Assembly: GCA_031272615.1 (NCBI GenBank)
Contig: JAISTL010000081.1
Coordinates: forward strand, 1-9,688
Origin: Methylobacteriaceae bacterium
GTDB taxonomy: Bacteria > Pseudomonadota > Alphaproteobacteria > Rhizobiales > Beijerinckiaceae
Reading direction: 5' to 3'
Length of the DNA stretch: 9,688 bases
Shown here piece after piece: positions 1 through 8,558 of this stretch (positions within the stretch are counted from its first letter, which is position 1; every line of letters starts with the position of its first letter). The position numbers and the translations under genes are program-made. Below the pieces are notes generated by a model that was not told the origin of the DNA, did no database searches, and was given only the letters and a program-made list of their open reading frames with translations.

Positions 1-564
1 AAACGTCCGGGTCCGAAAGTGATCGTATTCGGGGACAGCCTGGTGAGCGGGTATGAATTGCCTGAAGGCTCGGGGTTCGTTCCCAAACTGCAGAAGCTGT
101 GTGACGACCGCAAGCTCGAAGCCAATCTCATGACCTCAGGCGTACCCGGCGACACCACTACAAGCGCTCTGGAGCGAATCGACAACGTGCTCAACGCCGA
201 GCCGAAGGGCGTGCTGATTGTCCTCGGCGCCAACGATATGTTCGGTGGCGTGGATCCGATATTGATCAAGGAAAACCTGTCAAAAATCATCGACAAGTTC
301 CAGGAGCGCAAAATCAAGGTGCTTCTCGCCGGAATGCGCGCTCCCGACAACTTCGGCAGCAAATATCAGACGGACTTCGACGGTGTTTATACCGATCTCG
401 TCAGGGAAAAATCCGTCGCCTTTTTCCCGTTCTTCCTTGACGGCGTTGCCGGCGACCCGGCCATGAATCTTCCCGATGCCCGGCACCCCAATCAAAAGGG
501 TATCGAACATATTGTTGAAAACATCTTCCAGACATTCAAGGATTTTGTGTCGACTTTGAAGTGA
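1..564 (+). CDS. tesA: SGNH/GDSL arylesterase or lysophospholipase, TesA family (5' end outside window)
   Basis: Probable serine esterase of the SGNH hydrolase superfamily, which cleaves aryl or acyl esters and lysophospholipids, usually in the periplasm. The reading frame is open to the left edge (a KRPGPK stretch precedes the GTG at 19), so the true start and any signal peptide lie outside the window; a GTG start at 19 would cut off the first strand of the fold. Numbering from that GTG, block I is FGDSL with nucleophile Ser7, block II has Gly44 in GVPGDTT, block III is GAND with oxyanion Asn72, and block V is DARHPN with Asp153 and His156, so the catalytic set is complete. Family members usually have DGxHPN; here the Gly is Ala. 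The stretches VLLAGMRAP and FFPFFLDGVAG are typical of the alphaproteobacterial arylesterase subgroup. A strong terminator follows 27 bases after the stop. Family assignment is secure; the exact substrate is not known. Confidence 0.9.
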   Translation, partial: KRPGPKVIVFGDSLVSGYELPEGSGFVPKLQKLCDDRKLEANLMTSGVPGDTTTSALERIDNVLNAEPKGVLIVLGANDMFGGVDPILIKENLSKIIDKFQERKIKVLLAGMRAPDNFGSKYQTDFDGVYTDLVREKSVAFFPFFLDGVAGDPAMNLPDARHPNQKGIEHIVENIFQTFKDFVSTLK

Positions 565-590
565 ACCGGGCGCGATGAAGCGACGAAAAG

Positions 591-614
591 AGGCGCCGGC
601 CCCGGCGCCTTTTT
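591..614 (+). terminator. Intrinsic terminator of the esterase gene
   Basis: A perfect 9-bp GC-rich stem (AGGCGCCGG at 591-599 with CCGGCGCCT at 602-610) is followed at once by a T tract (610-614, then CTTT). Realistically the stem is 8 bp with a GCCC tetraloop. It lies 27 bases after the esterase stop codon. An A-rich stretch (CGAAAAG) before the stem could give weak activity on the other strand too. Confidence 0.9.
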
Positions 615-692
615 CTTTGCCTGCCCGATGCCGCCCGGCGCGTTTCAGGCGCGGCGTGAACCTCCACCGATATCCTGCATTCCCGGTTCATG

Positions 693-721
693 TTTACGGA
701 TGGTTCGTTTTTCTATATATC
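693..721 (+). promoter_or_regulatory. Possible sigma-70-type promoter for the MATE gene
   Basis: TTTACG (693-698) and TATATC (716-721) each match 4 of 6 consensus bases with a 17-base spacer. The run TTTTTCTATATAT stands out in GC-rich surroundings. Placement after a terminator and about 70 bases before the preferred MATE start is sensible. The matches are modest, so this is tentative. Confidence 0.35.
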
Positions 722-788
722 GGCGCCACCCCGTCTCCCAGGTGTTCACGGCGCCGCGCGGCAAGTCTCTTCTCAAACAGGTCGTTTC

Positions 789-2177
789 ATGCCTCCTTTA
801 TCCGTCATTTTCGACAGAACCGCCCTTCTGGGCGAACTGAAGGCGTCATGGACCCTGAGCTGGCCGATTGTGCTCACCAGCTTGACCCAAACCTTCATCA
901 TGTCCACCAACCTGTCGCTGATGGGGGGAATTGACAATGAAACCGTTGCCGCCGGGGGGCTCGGGACCAACCTCTATTATATCGCGATGATTTTTTGTGC
1001 GGCGTTGACGGCGGCGGTTTCGCCGGTCGCGGCGGTGGAACTCGGGCGAAACCGTCATGCGGTCAAAACGGTCCGTTCATCGGTGCGTCAGGGGTTTTGG
1101 GCGGCGGTTGTGGTGCTCGTCCCCGTCTGGTGTATTCTCTGGCATTCCGAGCAGATTTTTCTGTGGATGGGGCAGGACGTGCGTTCGGCCCGATACGCCG
1201 GACATTACACCTTCATGCTGATGTGGAGTCTGGCGCCGCTTTGCGGATACATGGTGCTGCGTTCGCTTCTGGCGGCACTGGAGCGGCCGGGTTGGACTTT
1301 GGTGTTCGGCCTTTTGGCGGCAGTCATCAACTTCATCGTTGCCCGTTCACTGACAAGCGGCGTCTTCGGCCTGCCGCGTCTCGGTCTCACCGGAATCGGC
1401 ATCGCGTTCTTCGCCGCCAATCTGACCATGTTCGGCGGATTGGTGGTGGTGATGCTGCGGGACCGCCGTTTCCGGCGCTACCACATCTTCGGCAAGCTGC
1501 TGGAACCCGATTTGCCGCGGTTCCGCACGTTGTGGCGTATCGGACTTCCCATAGCGATCACCGCCACTTTGGAGACAACGGTGTTCAGCGTCGCCGGCTT
1601 CGCCATGAACATGATCAGCGTCGAGCAGATGGCCGCCCATGTCATCGCTGTACAAATGGCGTCCATCACCTTTCAGGTCCCCTTCGGAATCGCCCAGGCA
1701 GTCACCGTACGTGTCGGGCGCGCCTGGGGGGCAAAGGATAATCCCGGCATCCTGCGGGCCGGTTGGTGCTGTCTGGCCATCGGCGTCATCTTCATGGCGG
1801 CAATGGCGCTGCTCATGGTTGGAATTCCGAAAACGTTGATTCGTGTGTTCCTCGATACCGAACTGCCGAAAAACGCCAAAACGGTGTTGTTCGTGACGCA
1901 GTTTCTCGTATTTGCCGCCATATTTCAGATTTTCGACGGCGCCCAGACCATCTCGGCCGGAATGCTGCGCGGTTTATACGACACCCGTGTGCCGATGGTC
2001 ATCGCCGCTTTCAGTTATTGGGGAATCGCCATTCCCGTCGGGTTGATTCTCGCTTTCCCCATGGGTTTCGAGGGCGCCGGCATATGGATCGGCTTCGATT
2101 TGAGCCTCGCTGTGGTTGCCGTTCTGCTGGTCTGGCGCTGGACTCGCCGAACCCGAAAACTTTTTCGCCGGGCGTGA
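789..2177 (+). CDS. MATE-family (NorM-like) multidrug/cation antiporter
   Basis: Inner-membrane efflux protein of the MATE family, which exports cationic drugs or metabolites in exchange for H+ or Na+. The chosen ATG gives 462 residues, the usual MATE length. The frame is open further upstream to an ATG at 690, but those 33 residues are polar and unlike the family, and would overlap the likely promoter; only a weak AGG (779-781) precedes the chosen start. About twelve hydrophobic helices are visible. C-lobe hallmarks are present: AAHVIAVQMAS and VPFGIAQAVTVRVGRAWG (about 282-314) and GMLRGLYDTRVPM (391-403). Glu262 and Asp383 align by eye with the C-lobe ion-binding Glu255 and Asp371 of Vibrio NorM. 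The TM1 acid is absent: Asn41 stands where most members have Asp. No regulator is adjacent, so the substrate cannot be guessed. Family call secure, symbol withheld. Confidence 0.9.
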   Translation: MPPLSVIFDRTALLGELKASWTLSWPIVLTSLTQTFIMSTNLSLMGGIDNETVAAGGLGTNLYYIAMIFCAALTAAVSPVAAVELGRNRHAVKTVRSSVRQGFWAAVVVLVPVWCILWHSEQIFLWMGQDVRSARYAGHYTFMLMWSLAPLCGYMVLRSLLAALERPGWTLVFGLLAAVINFIVARSLTSGVFGLPRLGLTGIGIAFFAANLTMFGGLVVVMLRDRRFRRYHIFGKLLEPDLPRFRTLWRIGLPIAITATLETTVFSVAGFAMNMISVEQMAAHVIAVQMASITFQVPFGIAQAVTVRVGRAWGAKDNPGILRAGWCCLAIGVIFMAAMALLMVGIPKTLIRVFLDTELPKNAKTVLFVTQFLVFAAIFQIFDGAQTISAGMLRGLYDTRVPMVIAAFSYWGIAIPVGLILAFPMGFEGAGIWIGFDLSLAVVAVLLVWRWTRRTRKLFRRA

Positions 2178-2283
2178 CCAGCGGCATTTCTTAATCGCAC
2201 AGCACCCGGAGAGTGTTTCAAACGGAGACTTTTCCCGCGTTATTTTTGATAAAACAACAGGTTCACGGGTTCTGACGGTAACA

Positions 2284-2308
2284 CCGCTGTTTCATTTCGA
2301 CACAGCGG
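2284..2308. repeat. Inverted repeat in the 2178-2449 non-coding region (7-bp arms)
   Basis: CCGCTGT (2284-2290) and ACAGCGG (2302-2308) form a perfect 7-bp stem with an 11-base loop. No T tract follows on either strand, so it is not a canonical terminator. It lies 107 bases after the MATE stop and 142 bases before the next start. It may be an operator or mRNA 3'-end structure; no function is shown. Confidence 0.4.
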
Positions 2309-2379
2309 ACCAAGCCTCCGTAAGCGCATTTTCAACCATTCCCCCACATAGTACCATTGTGAAGAAACGGAATCACGAG

Positions 2380-2403
2380 CGGGAGAATCCGTGTGTTCTC
2401 CCG
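2380..2403. repeat. Inverted repeat in the leader of the small 115-aa gene (8-bp arms)
   Basis: CGGGAGAA (2380-2387) and TTCTCCCG (2396-2403) make a perfect 8-bp stem with an 8-base loop, starting 70 bases and ending 47 bases before the ATG at 2450. A T-rich stretch (CCGTTTTGTTGTT) begins 7 bases after the stem, too far for a clean intrinsic terminator. It could be a leader hairpin, a weak terminator for MATE read-through, or a dyad operator. The rest of 2178-2449 shows no convincing gene. Confidence 0.45.
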
Positions 2404-2435
2404 GGATCGCCGTTTTGTTGTTGATTGCTTGATTC

Positions 2436-2441
2436 AAGAGG
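2436..2441 (+). promoter_or_regulatory. Shine-Dalgarno that decides the start at 2450
   Basis: AAGAGG lies 8 bases before ATG 2450, an ideal spacing. The upstream in-frame GTG at 2393 has no such site and falls inside the hairpin at 2380-2403, so the ATG is preferred. Confidence 0.75.
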
Positions 2442-2449
2442 CGTTGATT

Positions 2450-2797
2450 ATGTCTTCAGTATCCTTTGGTCTCGGCAATGTGGTTGCTTTTCCACGTATG
2501 ATGCAACCACAACTGCCGTCATCCGCGCGTCAGAAAATCGATCGTAAAATGTTTCTGGATATCGTTCATTCCAGTCCGGCGATTTTGTTGAATCCCAATG
2601 ATCAGGCGGCGCGGACCTATGCCATCCGGTTTTGCGTACTCGGTCTCGTACAAATTGAAGAAGAACAGGATGATAAAACCTTTCGCTTCCTGAAGCCGTC
2701 AGAAGCGTTTTATGATAAGGGTTTGCGTCGATGGCGCGTGTCGCGCCGCAGCGGAACGGACCCCGCACGGATTGCCGGCCTGCGTCCGCAGTTATGA
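2450..2797 (+). CDS. Small hypothetical protein, possibly with a winged-helix-like half
   Basis: I do not recognise this 115-residue protein. It begins with a GNVVAFPR segment (residues 9-16), a turn also seen near the start of many small alphaproteobacterial hypotheticals. A helical region follows (about 24-40), then the core ARTYAIRFCVLGLVQIEEEQ (about 53-72). After that come a possible beta-hairpin (KTFRFLKPSEAF) and a basic tail (LRRWRVSRRSG). A helix ending in LGLV, then charged residues and a TFRF strand, resembles the recognition helix and wing of MarR/PadR-type proteins, but this is inference only. No signal peptide or membrane segment is seen. The coding bias looks real: clear Shine-Dalgarno, stop followed by a hairpin terminator. 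The DNA seems somewhat more AT-rich than its neighbours. It appears to be a single-gene transcript. Confidence 0.65.
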   Translation: MSSVSFGLGNVVAFPRMMQPQLPSSARQKIDRKMFLDIVHSSPAILLNPNDQAARTYAIRFCVLGLVQIEEEQDDKTFRFLKPSEAFYDKGLRRWRVSRRSGTDPARIAGLRPQL

Positions 2798-2801
2798 AAC
2801 G

Positions 2802-2831
2802 TTGATTTTTGCAGTTTTCCGGTGCTATAGG
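2802..2831 (+). promoter_or_regulatory. Promoter of the CoA ester lyase gene
   Basis: TTGATT (2802-2807) and TATAGG (2826-2831) are separated by 18 bases. The -10 is preceded by TG at 2823-2824, giving an extended -10 (TGCTATAGG). Transcription should begin near 2837-2839, inside the left arm of the inverted repeat at 2829-2863. That leaves a leader of about 30 bases. Confidence 0.6.
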
Positions 2832-2866
2832 ACTCGCTCATTCATTCAACACGAGCGAGTCCTTTT
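2829..2866 (+). terminator. Hairpin with T tract: terminator of the 115-aa gene, overlapping the next promoter
   Basis: A perfect 11-bp stem (AGGACTCGCTC at 2829-2839 with GAGCGAGTCCT at 2853-2863) has a 13-base loop and leads into TTTT (2863-2866), one base before the CoA ester lyase ATG at 2868. It starts 32 bases after the small gene's stop, where a terminator would be expected. Because the next promoter's predicted start lies within the left arm, only read-through RNA from upstream could fold the full stem. It may also act as a DNA operator. Confidence 0.6.
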
Positions 2867-2867
2867 C

Positions 2868-3749
2868 ATGTCCGATTATCCCTGCCGTTCAGCGCTCTAC
2901 ATGCCCGCTTCCAATCTGCGGGCGCTTGCCAAAGCTCCCACCCTGGATACCGACGCGGTGATCCTGGATTTGGAAGACGCCGTCGCCGTTGATATCAAAG
3001 AGCTTGCCCGCAATCAGGCCGCCGCCGCCATCCGGGATGGCGATTTCGGTTTTCGTCGCCGCATCGTGCGCATCAACGGGCTGGAGTCGCCGTGGGCCGA
3101 GGCCGATCTCGCCGCCTTCGCAGGAAGTTTTCCTGATGCTTTTCTCATTCCCAAAACCTCCGAAGCGGCCACCGTGCTCACCGTGGCACGCCGGCTCGAT
3201 GCTCTCGGCGCCCCCGCCGGGGTGGAAATTTGGGCAATGATTGAAACGCCGCCGGCGCTGTTGGCCCTCGACACGATCGCTTCGCTCGCCCTCAATTCAC
3301 AATCGCGACTGACAACGCTGGTCATCGGCACCAACGATCTCGCCAAGGCGACCGGCATGCGATTCACCCGTCAACGCGAGCCGATTCTCCCGTGGCTGGC
3401 GATTGCCGTCATGACCGCCCGGGCCCGCGGGTTGCGGATTCTCGACGGTGTGTTCAACAAGATTCAGGATAAAGACGGGTTTGAAGCCGAATGCATCCAG
3501 GGGCGGGATTACGGATTTGACGGCAAGACTCTGATCCACCCGTCGCAGCTGGAACCCGCCAACCGCATCTTCGCACCGAGCCCCGAGGAAATCTTCGAGG
3601 CGGAAGAGATTGTGGCACTGTTCGAACTGCCGGAAAACGCCAGCAAAAATGTGGTTGCCAAGGGCGGCGCCATGGTTGAACGGCTGCATTACGAGGAGGC
3701 TTTGAAAACACTGGCTTTGGCCCGCGCCATGAAACGGGAAAGCGCATAG
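2868..3749 (+). CDS. CoA ester lyase, HpcH/HpaI-CitE family (malyl-/citramalyl-CoA lyase-like)
   Basis: Metal-dependent TIM-barrel lyase of the CitE/malyl-CoA lyase group, which cleaves or hydrolyses acyl-CoA esters such as malyl-CoA or citramalyl-CoA. From the ATG at 2868 the product has 293 residues, the normal family size, and starts with the usual R-S-x-L-x-x-P (7-13). Family motifs in order: DLEDAV (34-39), RIVRINGLESPW with Arg68 (65-76), IPKTSEA (94-100), IWAMIETPP with probable Mg ligand Glu126, IGTNDLA with probable ligand Asp157, and FDGKTLIHPSQLEPAN (217-232). The frame extends upstream to 2712, but that stretch overlaps the small gene and the promoter, so it is rejected. The Shine-Dalgarno is weak (CGAG at 2856-2859) and lies in the right arm of the hairpin. 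It is not the dedicated citrate lyase subunit, since no citD or citF is near. The exact substrate is undecided. Confidence 0.88.
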   Translation: MSDYPCRSALYMPASNLRALAKAPTLDTDAVILDLEDAVAVDIKELARNQAAAAIRDGDFGFRRRIVRINGLESPWAEADLAAFAGSFPDAFLIPKTSEAATVLTVARRLDALGAPAGVEIWAMIETPPALLALDTIASLALNSQSRLTTLVIGTNDLAKATGMRFTRQREPILPWLAIAVMTARARGLRILDGVFNKIQDKDGFEAECIQGRDYGFDGKTLIHPSQLEPANRIFAPSPEEIFEAEEIVALFELPENASKNVVAKGGAMVERLHYEEALKTLALARAMKRESA

Positions 3750-3855
3750 GCGAGAGGAGAATCATCGCGGATAATGCGACGCTGAGAACCGGAAACTGCG
3801 AGAGGCTTCGTGACGCTTCTTCGCGAACGGCTGTCGGAAAACGGCCTTAATGGCC

Positions 3856-3884
3856 TTGCACCAAAGCATATCCCATGCTAGTCA
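3856..3884 (+). promoter_or_regulatory. Possible promoter of the atp operon
   Basis: The 241-base spacer 3750-3990 holds no gene I can support. Its best promoter-like signal is TTGCAC (3856-3861) with a TG-C-TAGTCA element (3876-3884), an extended but poor -10 at a 17-base spacer. An AT-rich block (TTTTGATATTATATTCATATTTT, positions 3911-3932) lies closer to the gene, but I find no good -35 at the right distance before it. I see no clear terminator for the lyase gene. Confidence 0.3.
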
Positions 3885-3990
3885 CCCCTACGCCGAACAC
3901 AGCATGCAGTTTTGATATTATATTCATATTTTCAGAAGCCCGTGAACCGGACCCGCCGGAACAGGCGCATGAAAGAACGAGAGAAAACCC

Positions 3991-4563
3991 GTGTCGAATC
4001 GAGTTTCACACAGGAGTCCTTCACATTCGGGAGTTGCGGCCCGTTATGTCACCGCCCTCCTCAAGTTGTCGGAGGAAACCCAATCCACCGACTCCGTCGT
4101 TGCCGATCTCACCAGATTCCGCGCGATTCTGGATGAGAGCCCGGATTTGCAACGCCTGGTCGAAAGCCCGACCTTTCTCCCCAAGGAGCAGGTCGAAGCC
4201 GTCGAGGCCGTGATGCAGAAGGCCGGCATCTCGGGACTGGCGGCACAATTCATCGGCCTGGTAGCGGCAAACCGCCGCCTGAACAAACTGCCGGAAATGC
4301 TGGAATGGTTCAACCACGAGGCGGTGGTTTCCAAAGGAACGGTCTTCGCGGATGCCACATTCGCCGCCGACGCATCGGAAGAAGCCGTCCGGAACGTCGT
4401 GTCGGTATTGAAGGATATCACCGGCAAGGATGTCTCCCTGACAACCCATACCGATCCGGAACTCATCGGCGGCATTGTCGTCAAAATCGGCAGCCGCATG
4501 GTGGACGCCTCCATTCGCACCAAGCTCAATTCCCTTCGTCATAGCCTGAAAGAGATCCACTGA
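3991..4563 (+). CDS. atpH: ATP synthase F1 delta subunit
   Basis: Delta subunit of F1Fo ATP synthase, the peripheral-stalk protein (OSCP homologue) that holds the alpha3-beta3 head to the b-type subunits so that it does not turn with the rotor. At 190 residues it is slightly longer than the usual 177-186. The N-terminal [14 protein letters not shown] (14-27) opens the six-helix domain, and the C-terminal delta signature ends in [23 protein letters not shown] (about 157-179). The start must be the GTG at 3991: an in-frame TGA lies at 3970-3972 and no other start codon comes between. A GAGAG at 3979-3983 serves as a weak Shine-Dalgarno. It is the first gene of the F1 operon, and its TGA overlaps the atpA ATG by one base (TGATG), implying coupled translation. 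Confidence 0.95.
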   Translation: MSNRVSHRSPSHSGVAARYVTALLKLSEETQSTDSVVADLTRFRAILDESPDLQRLVESPTFLPKEQVEAVEAVMQKAGISGLAAQFIGLVAANRRLNKLPEMLEWFNHEAVVSKGTVFADATFAADASEEAVRNVVSVLKDITGKDVSLTTHTDPELIGGIVVKIGSRMVDASIRTKLNSLRHSLKEIH

Positions 4564-6092
4564 TGGACATTCGTGCAGCAGAAATTTCGTCAATCCTGAA
4601 AGAGCAGATCAGGAATTTCGGTACCGAGGCCCAGGTTTCTGAAATCGGCCAGGTTCTGTCCGTCGGCGACGGTATCGCCCGGGTCTACGGATTGGACAAC
4701 ATCCAGTTCGGAGAAATGGTCGAATTCGAATCCGGCCTGAAAGGCATGGCCCTGAACCTGGAAATCGACAGCGTCGGTATCGTGATTTTCGGTCCCGACC
4801 GGGATGTGAAGGAAGGCCAGGTCGTCAAGAGAACCAACACCATCGTCGAGGTTCCCGCCGGCATGGAGATGCTCGGACGCGTCGTCGACGGCCTGTGCAC
4901 CCCCATCGACGGCAAAGGGCCCATCAACGCCAAGGTCAAGAAACTGGTGGATATCAAGGCGCCCGGCATCATCAAGCGCAAATCGGTGCACGAGCCGATG
5001 GCCACCGGACTCACCGCCATCGACGCGCTGATTCCCATCGGCCGCGGCCAGCGGGAACTGATCATCGGTGACCGCCAGACCGGCAAAACCGCCATCATTC
5101 TGGATACCATCCTCAATCAGAAAACCTATAACGACGCCCTGCCCGACAAAGAGAAGCTCTATTGCATTTATGTGGCCGTCGGGCAGAAGCGCTCCACGGT
5201 GGCGCAGCTCGCCCGGCAGCTCGAAGAACGCGGCGCTATGGAATACACCATCATTGTCGCCGCGACCGCCTCGGAACCGGCGCCGCTGCAGTATATCGCC
5301 CCCTTCGCCGGTTGTGCGCTCGGCGAGTTTTTCCGCGACAACGGCATGCACGCCGTGATTTTCTACGATGATCTCTCAAAGCAGGCCGTCGCCTACCGGC
5401 AGATGTCGCTGTTGCTGCGCCGCCCGCCGGGGCGTGAAGCTTATCCGGGGGATGTGTTCTACCTGCATTCCCGCCTGCTGGAGCGTGCCGCCAAGCTCAG
5501 CGAGGAGTTCGGCGCCGGCTCGCTCACCGCCCTGCCTGTGGTGGAAACCCAGGCCAATGACGTCTCCGCCTACATTCCCACCAACGTGATTTCCATCACC
5601 GACGGCCAGATCTTCCTTGAAACCGACCTGTTTTACCAGGGCATCCGCCCGGCGGTGAATGTCGGCCTGTCGGTCTCACGCGTCGGCTCCTCCGCCCAGA
5701 CCAAGGCAATGAAGAAAGTCGCCGGACGCATCAAAGGCGAGCTGGCCCAGTATCGCGAGATGGCGGCGTTCGCGCAGTTCGGTTCGGACCTCGACGCCAG
5801 CACCCAGAGGCTTCTGAACCGCGGCTCGCGCTTGACCGAGCTGCTGAAACAGCCGCAGTTCTCGCCCTACCGCATGGAGGAACAGGTGGTGCTGCTCTAC
5901 TCCGGAGTCCACGGGTATCTCGACCCACTGCCGGTGGAGCGCATTTCCGCTTTTGAAACGGGACTGTTGAACCACATCAGGGAAAAGTACACCTTCATTC
6001 TCGAAAGCATCCGTGAAACCAAAGATCTCGACAAGAATACCGAAGGCAAGCTTGCCGACGCGGTTGCCGCCTTCGCCAAGGATTTTGAATGA
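4563..6092 (+). CDS. atpA: ATP synthase F1 alpha subunit
   Basis: Regulatory nucleotide-binding subunit of the alpha3-beta3 head of F1, on the cytoplasmic side of the inner membrane. The 509 residues are close to the usual 502-515. The N-terminal beta-barrel (about 27-95) includes [11 protein letters not shown]. Walker A is GDRQTGKT at 169-176, exactly as in other alpha subunits. Walker B is VIFYDD (265-270), followed by the conserved [20 protein letters not shown]. The ATPase alpha/beta signature [10 protein letters not shown] lies at 363-372, with the arginine finger Arg373 that completes the catalytic site on beta. The C-terminal helical domain contains FGSDLD (406-411). The ATG overlaps the atpH stop; AAGAGA (4550-4555) is the Shine-Dalgarno. 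No key residue is missing. Confidence 0.98.
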   Translation: MDIRAAEISSILKEQIRNFGTEAQVSEIGQVLSVGDGIARVYGLDNIQFGEMVEFESGLKGMALNLEIDSVGIVIFGPDRDVKEGQVVKRTNTIVEVPAGMEMLGRVVDGLCTPIDGKGPINAKVKKLVDIKAPGIIKRKSVHEPMATGLTAIDALIPIGRGQRELIIGDRQTGKTAIILDTILNQKTYNDALPDKEKLYCIYVAVGQKRSTVAQLARQLEERGAMEYTIIVAATASEPAPLQYIAPFAGCALGEFFRDNGMHAVIFYDDLSKQAVAYRQMSLLLRRPPGREAYPGDVFYLHSRLLERAAKLSEEFGAGSLTALPVVETQANDVSAYIPTNVISITDGQIFLETDLFYQGIRPAVNVGLSVSRVGSSAQTKAMKKVAGRIKGELAQYREMAAFAQFGSDLDASTQRLLNRGSRLTELLKQPQFSPYRMEEQVVLLYSGVHGYLDPLPVERISAFETGLLNHIREKYTFILESIRETKDLDKNTEGKLADAVAAFAKDFE

Positions 6093-6122
6093 TTCGCCCC
6101 GGTGAATTGAAGAGGACAGTTC

Positions 6123-7007
6123 ATGGCTAACCTGAAGGAACTGCGCAACCGCATCGCTTCGGTCAAGGCAACGCAGAAGATCACCCGGGCCATGCAGATG
6201 GTGGCGGCGTCCAAGTCCCGCCGTGCCCAGGAGGCGCTGAAAGCGGCCCGTCCCTATACCCGGCGGATGGGGGCGCTCGTCCAGCAGTTTTTGAATTCGC
6301 CCCCTGAGGATTCGGAGCAGCCGGCCCTGCTGACGGGGACGGGGAAATCCGATGTTCATCTGTTGATTGTCTGCACGTCGGAACGGGGCTTGTGCGGCGG
6401 GTTCAATTCCTCCATCGTGCGCCTGGCCAAGGAGCATATCGCCAGGCTGCACAAGGAGGGGCGCACGGTCAAGCTTTTGTGCGTCGGCGCCAAGGGCATC
6501 GACCAGTTGCGGCGCAATTACGGCGACCTCATGGTGGACAAGGTGTTGTTCCGCAATGTGCCCAAAATCGGCGAACCGGAAGCCGGGCTCGTCGCTGAGC
6601 GCGTGCTGAAACTGTTCAATGAGGGGGCCTTTGACGTCGCGACCCTGTTCTATTCCCAGTTCCGCACGGTGTTGACCCAGGTTCCCTCGACGCTGCAGTT
6701 GATTCCCGTCCTTCCGGAAGCAAACCCGGCGAAACCTTCCGGCGGCCCGGCCGCGGTTTACAGTTATGAACCCGATCGCGCGAAGCTGTTGAACACTTTA
6801 TTGCCCAGAAATCTGACCGCGCAGATTCTCGGCGCTCTGCTGGAGAATGTCGCCTCGGAACAGGGCGCCCGCATGAGCGCCATGGACAGTGCAACCCGCA
6901 ATGCCGGCGAGCTGATTGAAAAACAGACGCTGCGGTACAACCGTACCCGCCAGGCGCTCATTACCAACGAACTGATTGAAATTATCTCGGGCGCCGAAGC
7001 GCTTTAG
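6123..7007 (+). CDS. atpG: ATP synthase F1 gamma subunit
   Basis: Central rotor shaft of F1, linking the catalytic head to epsilon and the Fo c-ring. The 294 residues fit the bacterial range of about 285-295. The N-terminal coiled-coil helix shows the conserved core KATQKITRAMQMVAASKSRRAQ (15-36). The middle Rossmann-like domain holds TSERGLCGGFNSSIVR (85-100). The C-terminal helix carries the gamma signature ITNELIEIISGAEA (280-293), matching the family pattern in full. An alanine/proline-rich loop around 199-212 (EANPAKPSGGPAA) is a variable region in alphaproteobacterial members. It starts 30 bases after atpA, with a strong AAGAGGA (6110-6116) six bases before the ATG. Confidence 0.97.
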   Translation: MANLKELRNRIASVKATQKITRAMQMVAASKSRRAQEALKAARPYTRRMGALVQQFLNSPPEDSEQPALLTGTGKSDVHLLIVCTSERGLCGGFNSSIVRLAKEHIARLHKEGRTVKLLCVGAKGIDQLRRNYGDLMVDKVLFRNVPKIGEPEAGLVAERVLKLFNEGAFDVATLFYSQFRTVLTQVPSTLQLIPVLPEANPAKPSGGPAAVYSYEPDRAKLLNTLLPRNLTAQILGALLENVASEQGARMSAMDSATRNAGELIEKQTLRYNRTRQALITNELIEIISGAEAL

Positions 7008-8486
<1,479 letters not shown>

Positions 8487-8558
8487 GATCCTCCGGCGTG
8501 TCGAGGTTAAACCCCGGTTGACGGGCCTTCGTCTGCCGGCTTTCAGATTGGATGAACC

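Noticed and set aside
721..756. CGGCGCC ... GGCGCCG inverted repeat upstream of the MATE gene
   Set aside because: Only 7 bp with a 22-base loop, and GGCGCC is itself a palindrome that is frequent in GC-rich DNA; no T tract follows.
690..788. N-terminal extension of the MATE gene from ATG 690
   Set aside because: The 33 extra residues are unlike any MATE N-terminus and would overlap the promoter-like sequence at 693-721; the ATG at 789 gives the family's normal length.
995..1741. 248-codon plus-strand frame inside the MATE gene
   Set aside because: An Arg/Gly/His-rich frame-shifted reading of the MATE gene; the MATE frame has consistent membrane helices.
2712..2867. Upstream extension of the CoA ester lyase
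   Set aside because: It overlaps the small gene and crosses the promoter and hairpin; the family N-terminal motif begins right after ATG 2868.
3845..3857. GGCC-TTAAT-GGCC as a terminator for the CoA ester lyase
   Set aside because: A four-base stem without a T tract is too weak to call.
3969..4136. ATG at 3969 as the start of atpH
   Set aside because: It is in a different frame from atpH; in the atpH frame a TGA at 3970-3972 forces the GTG at 3991.
4590..5351. 253-codon minus-strand frame opposite atpA
   Set aside because: Shadow of atpA with the same His/Gly/Asp-rich composition as the other antisense frames; the plus strand carries an unmistakable alpha subunit.
5676..6452. 258-codon minus-strand frame across the atpA-atpG junction
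   Set aside because: Antisense to two certain genes, with no recognisable domain.
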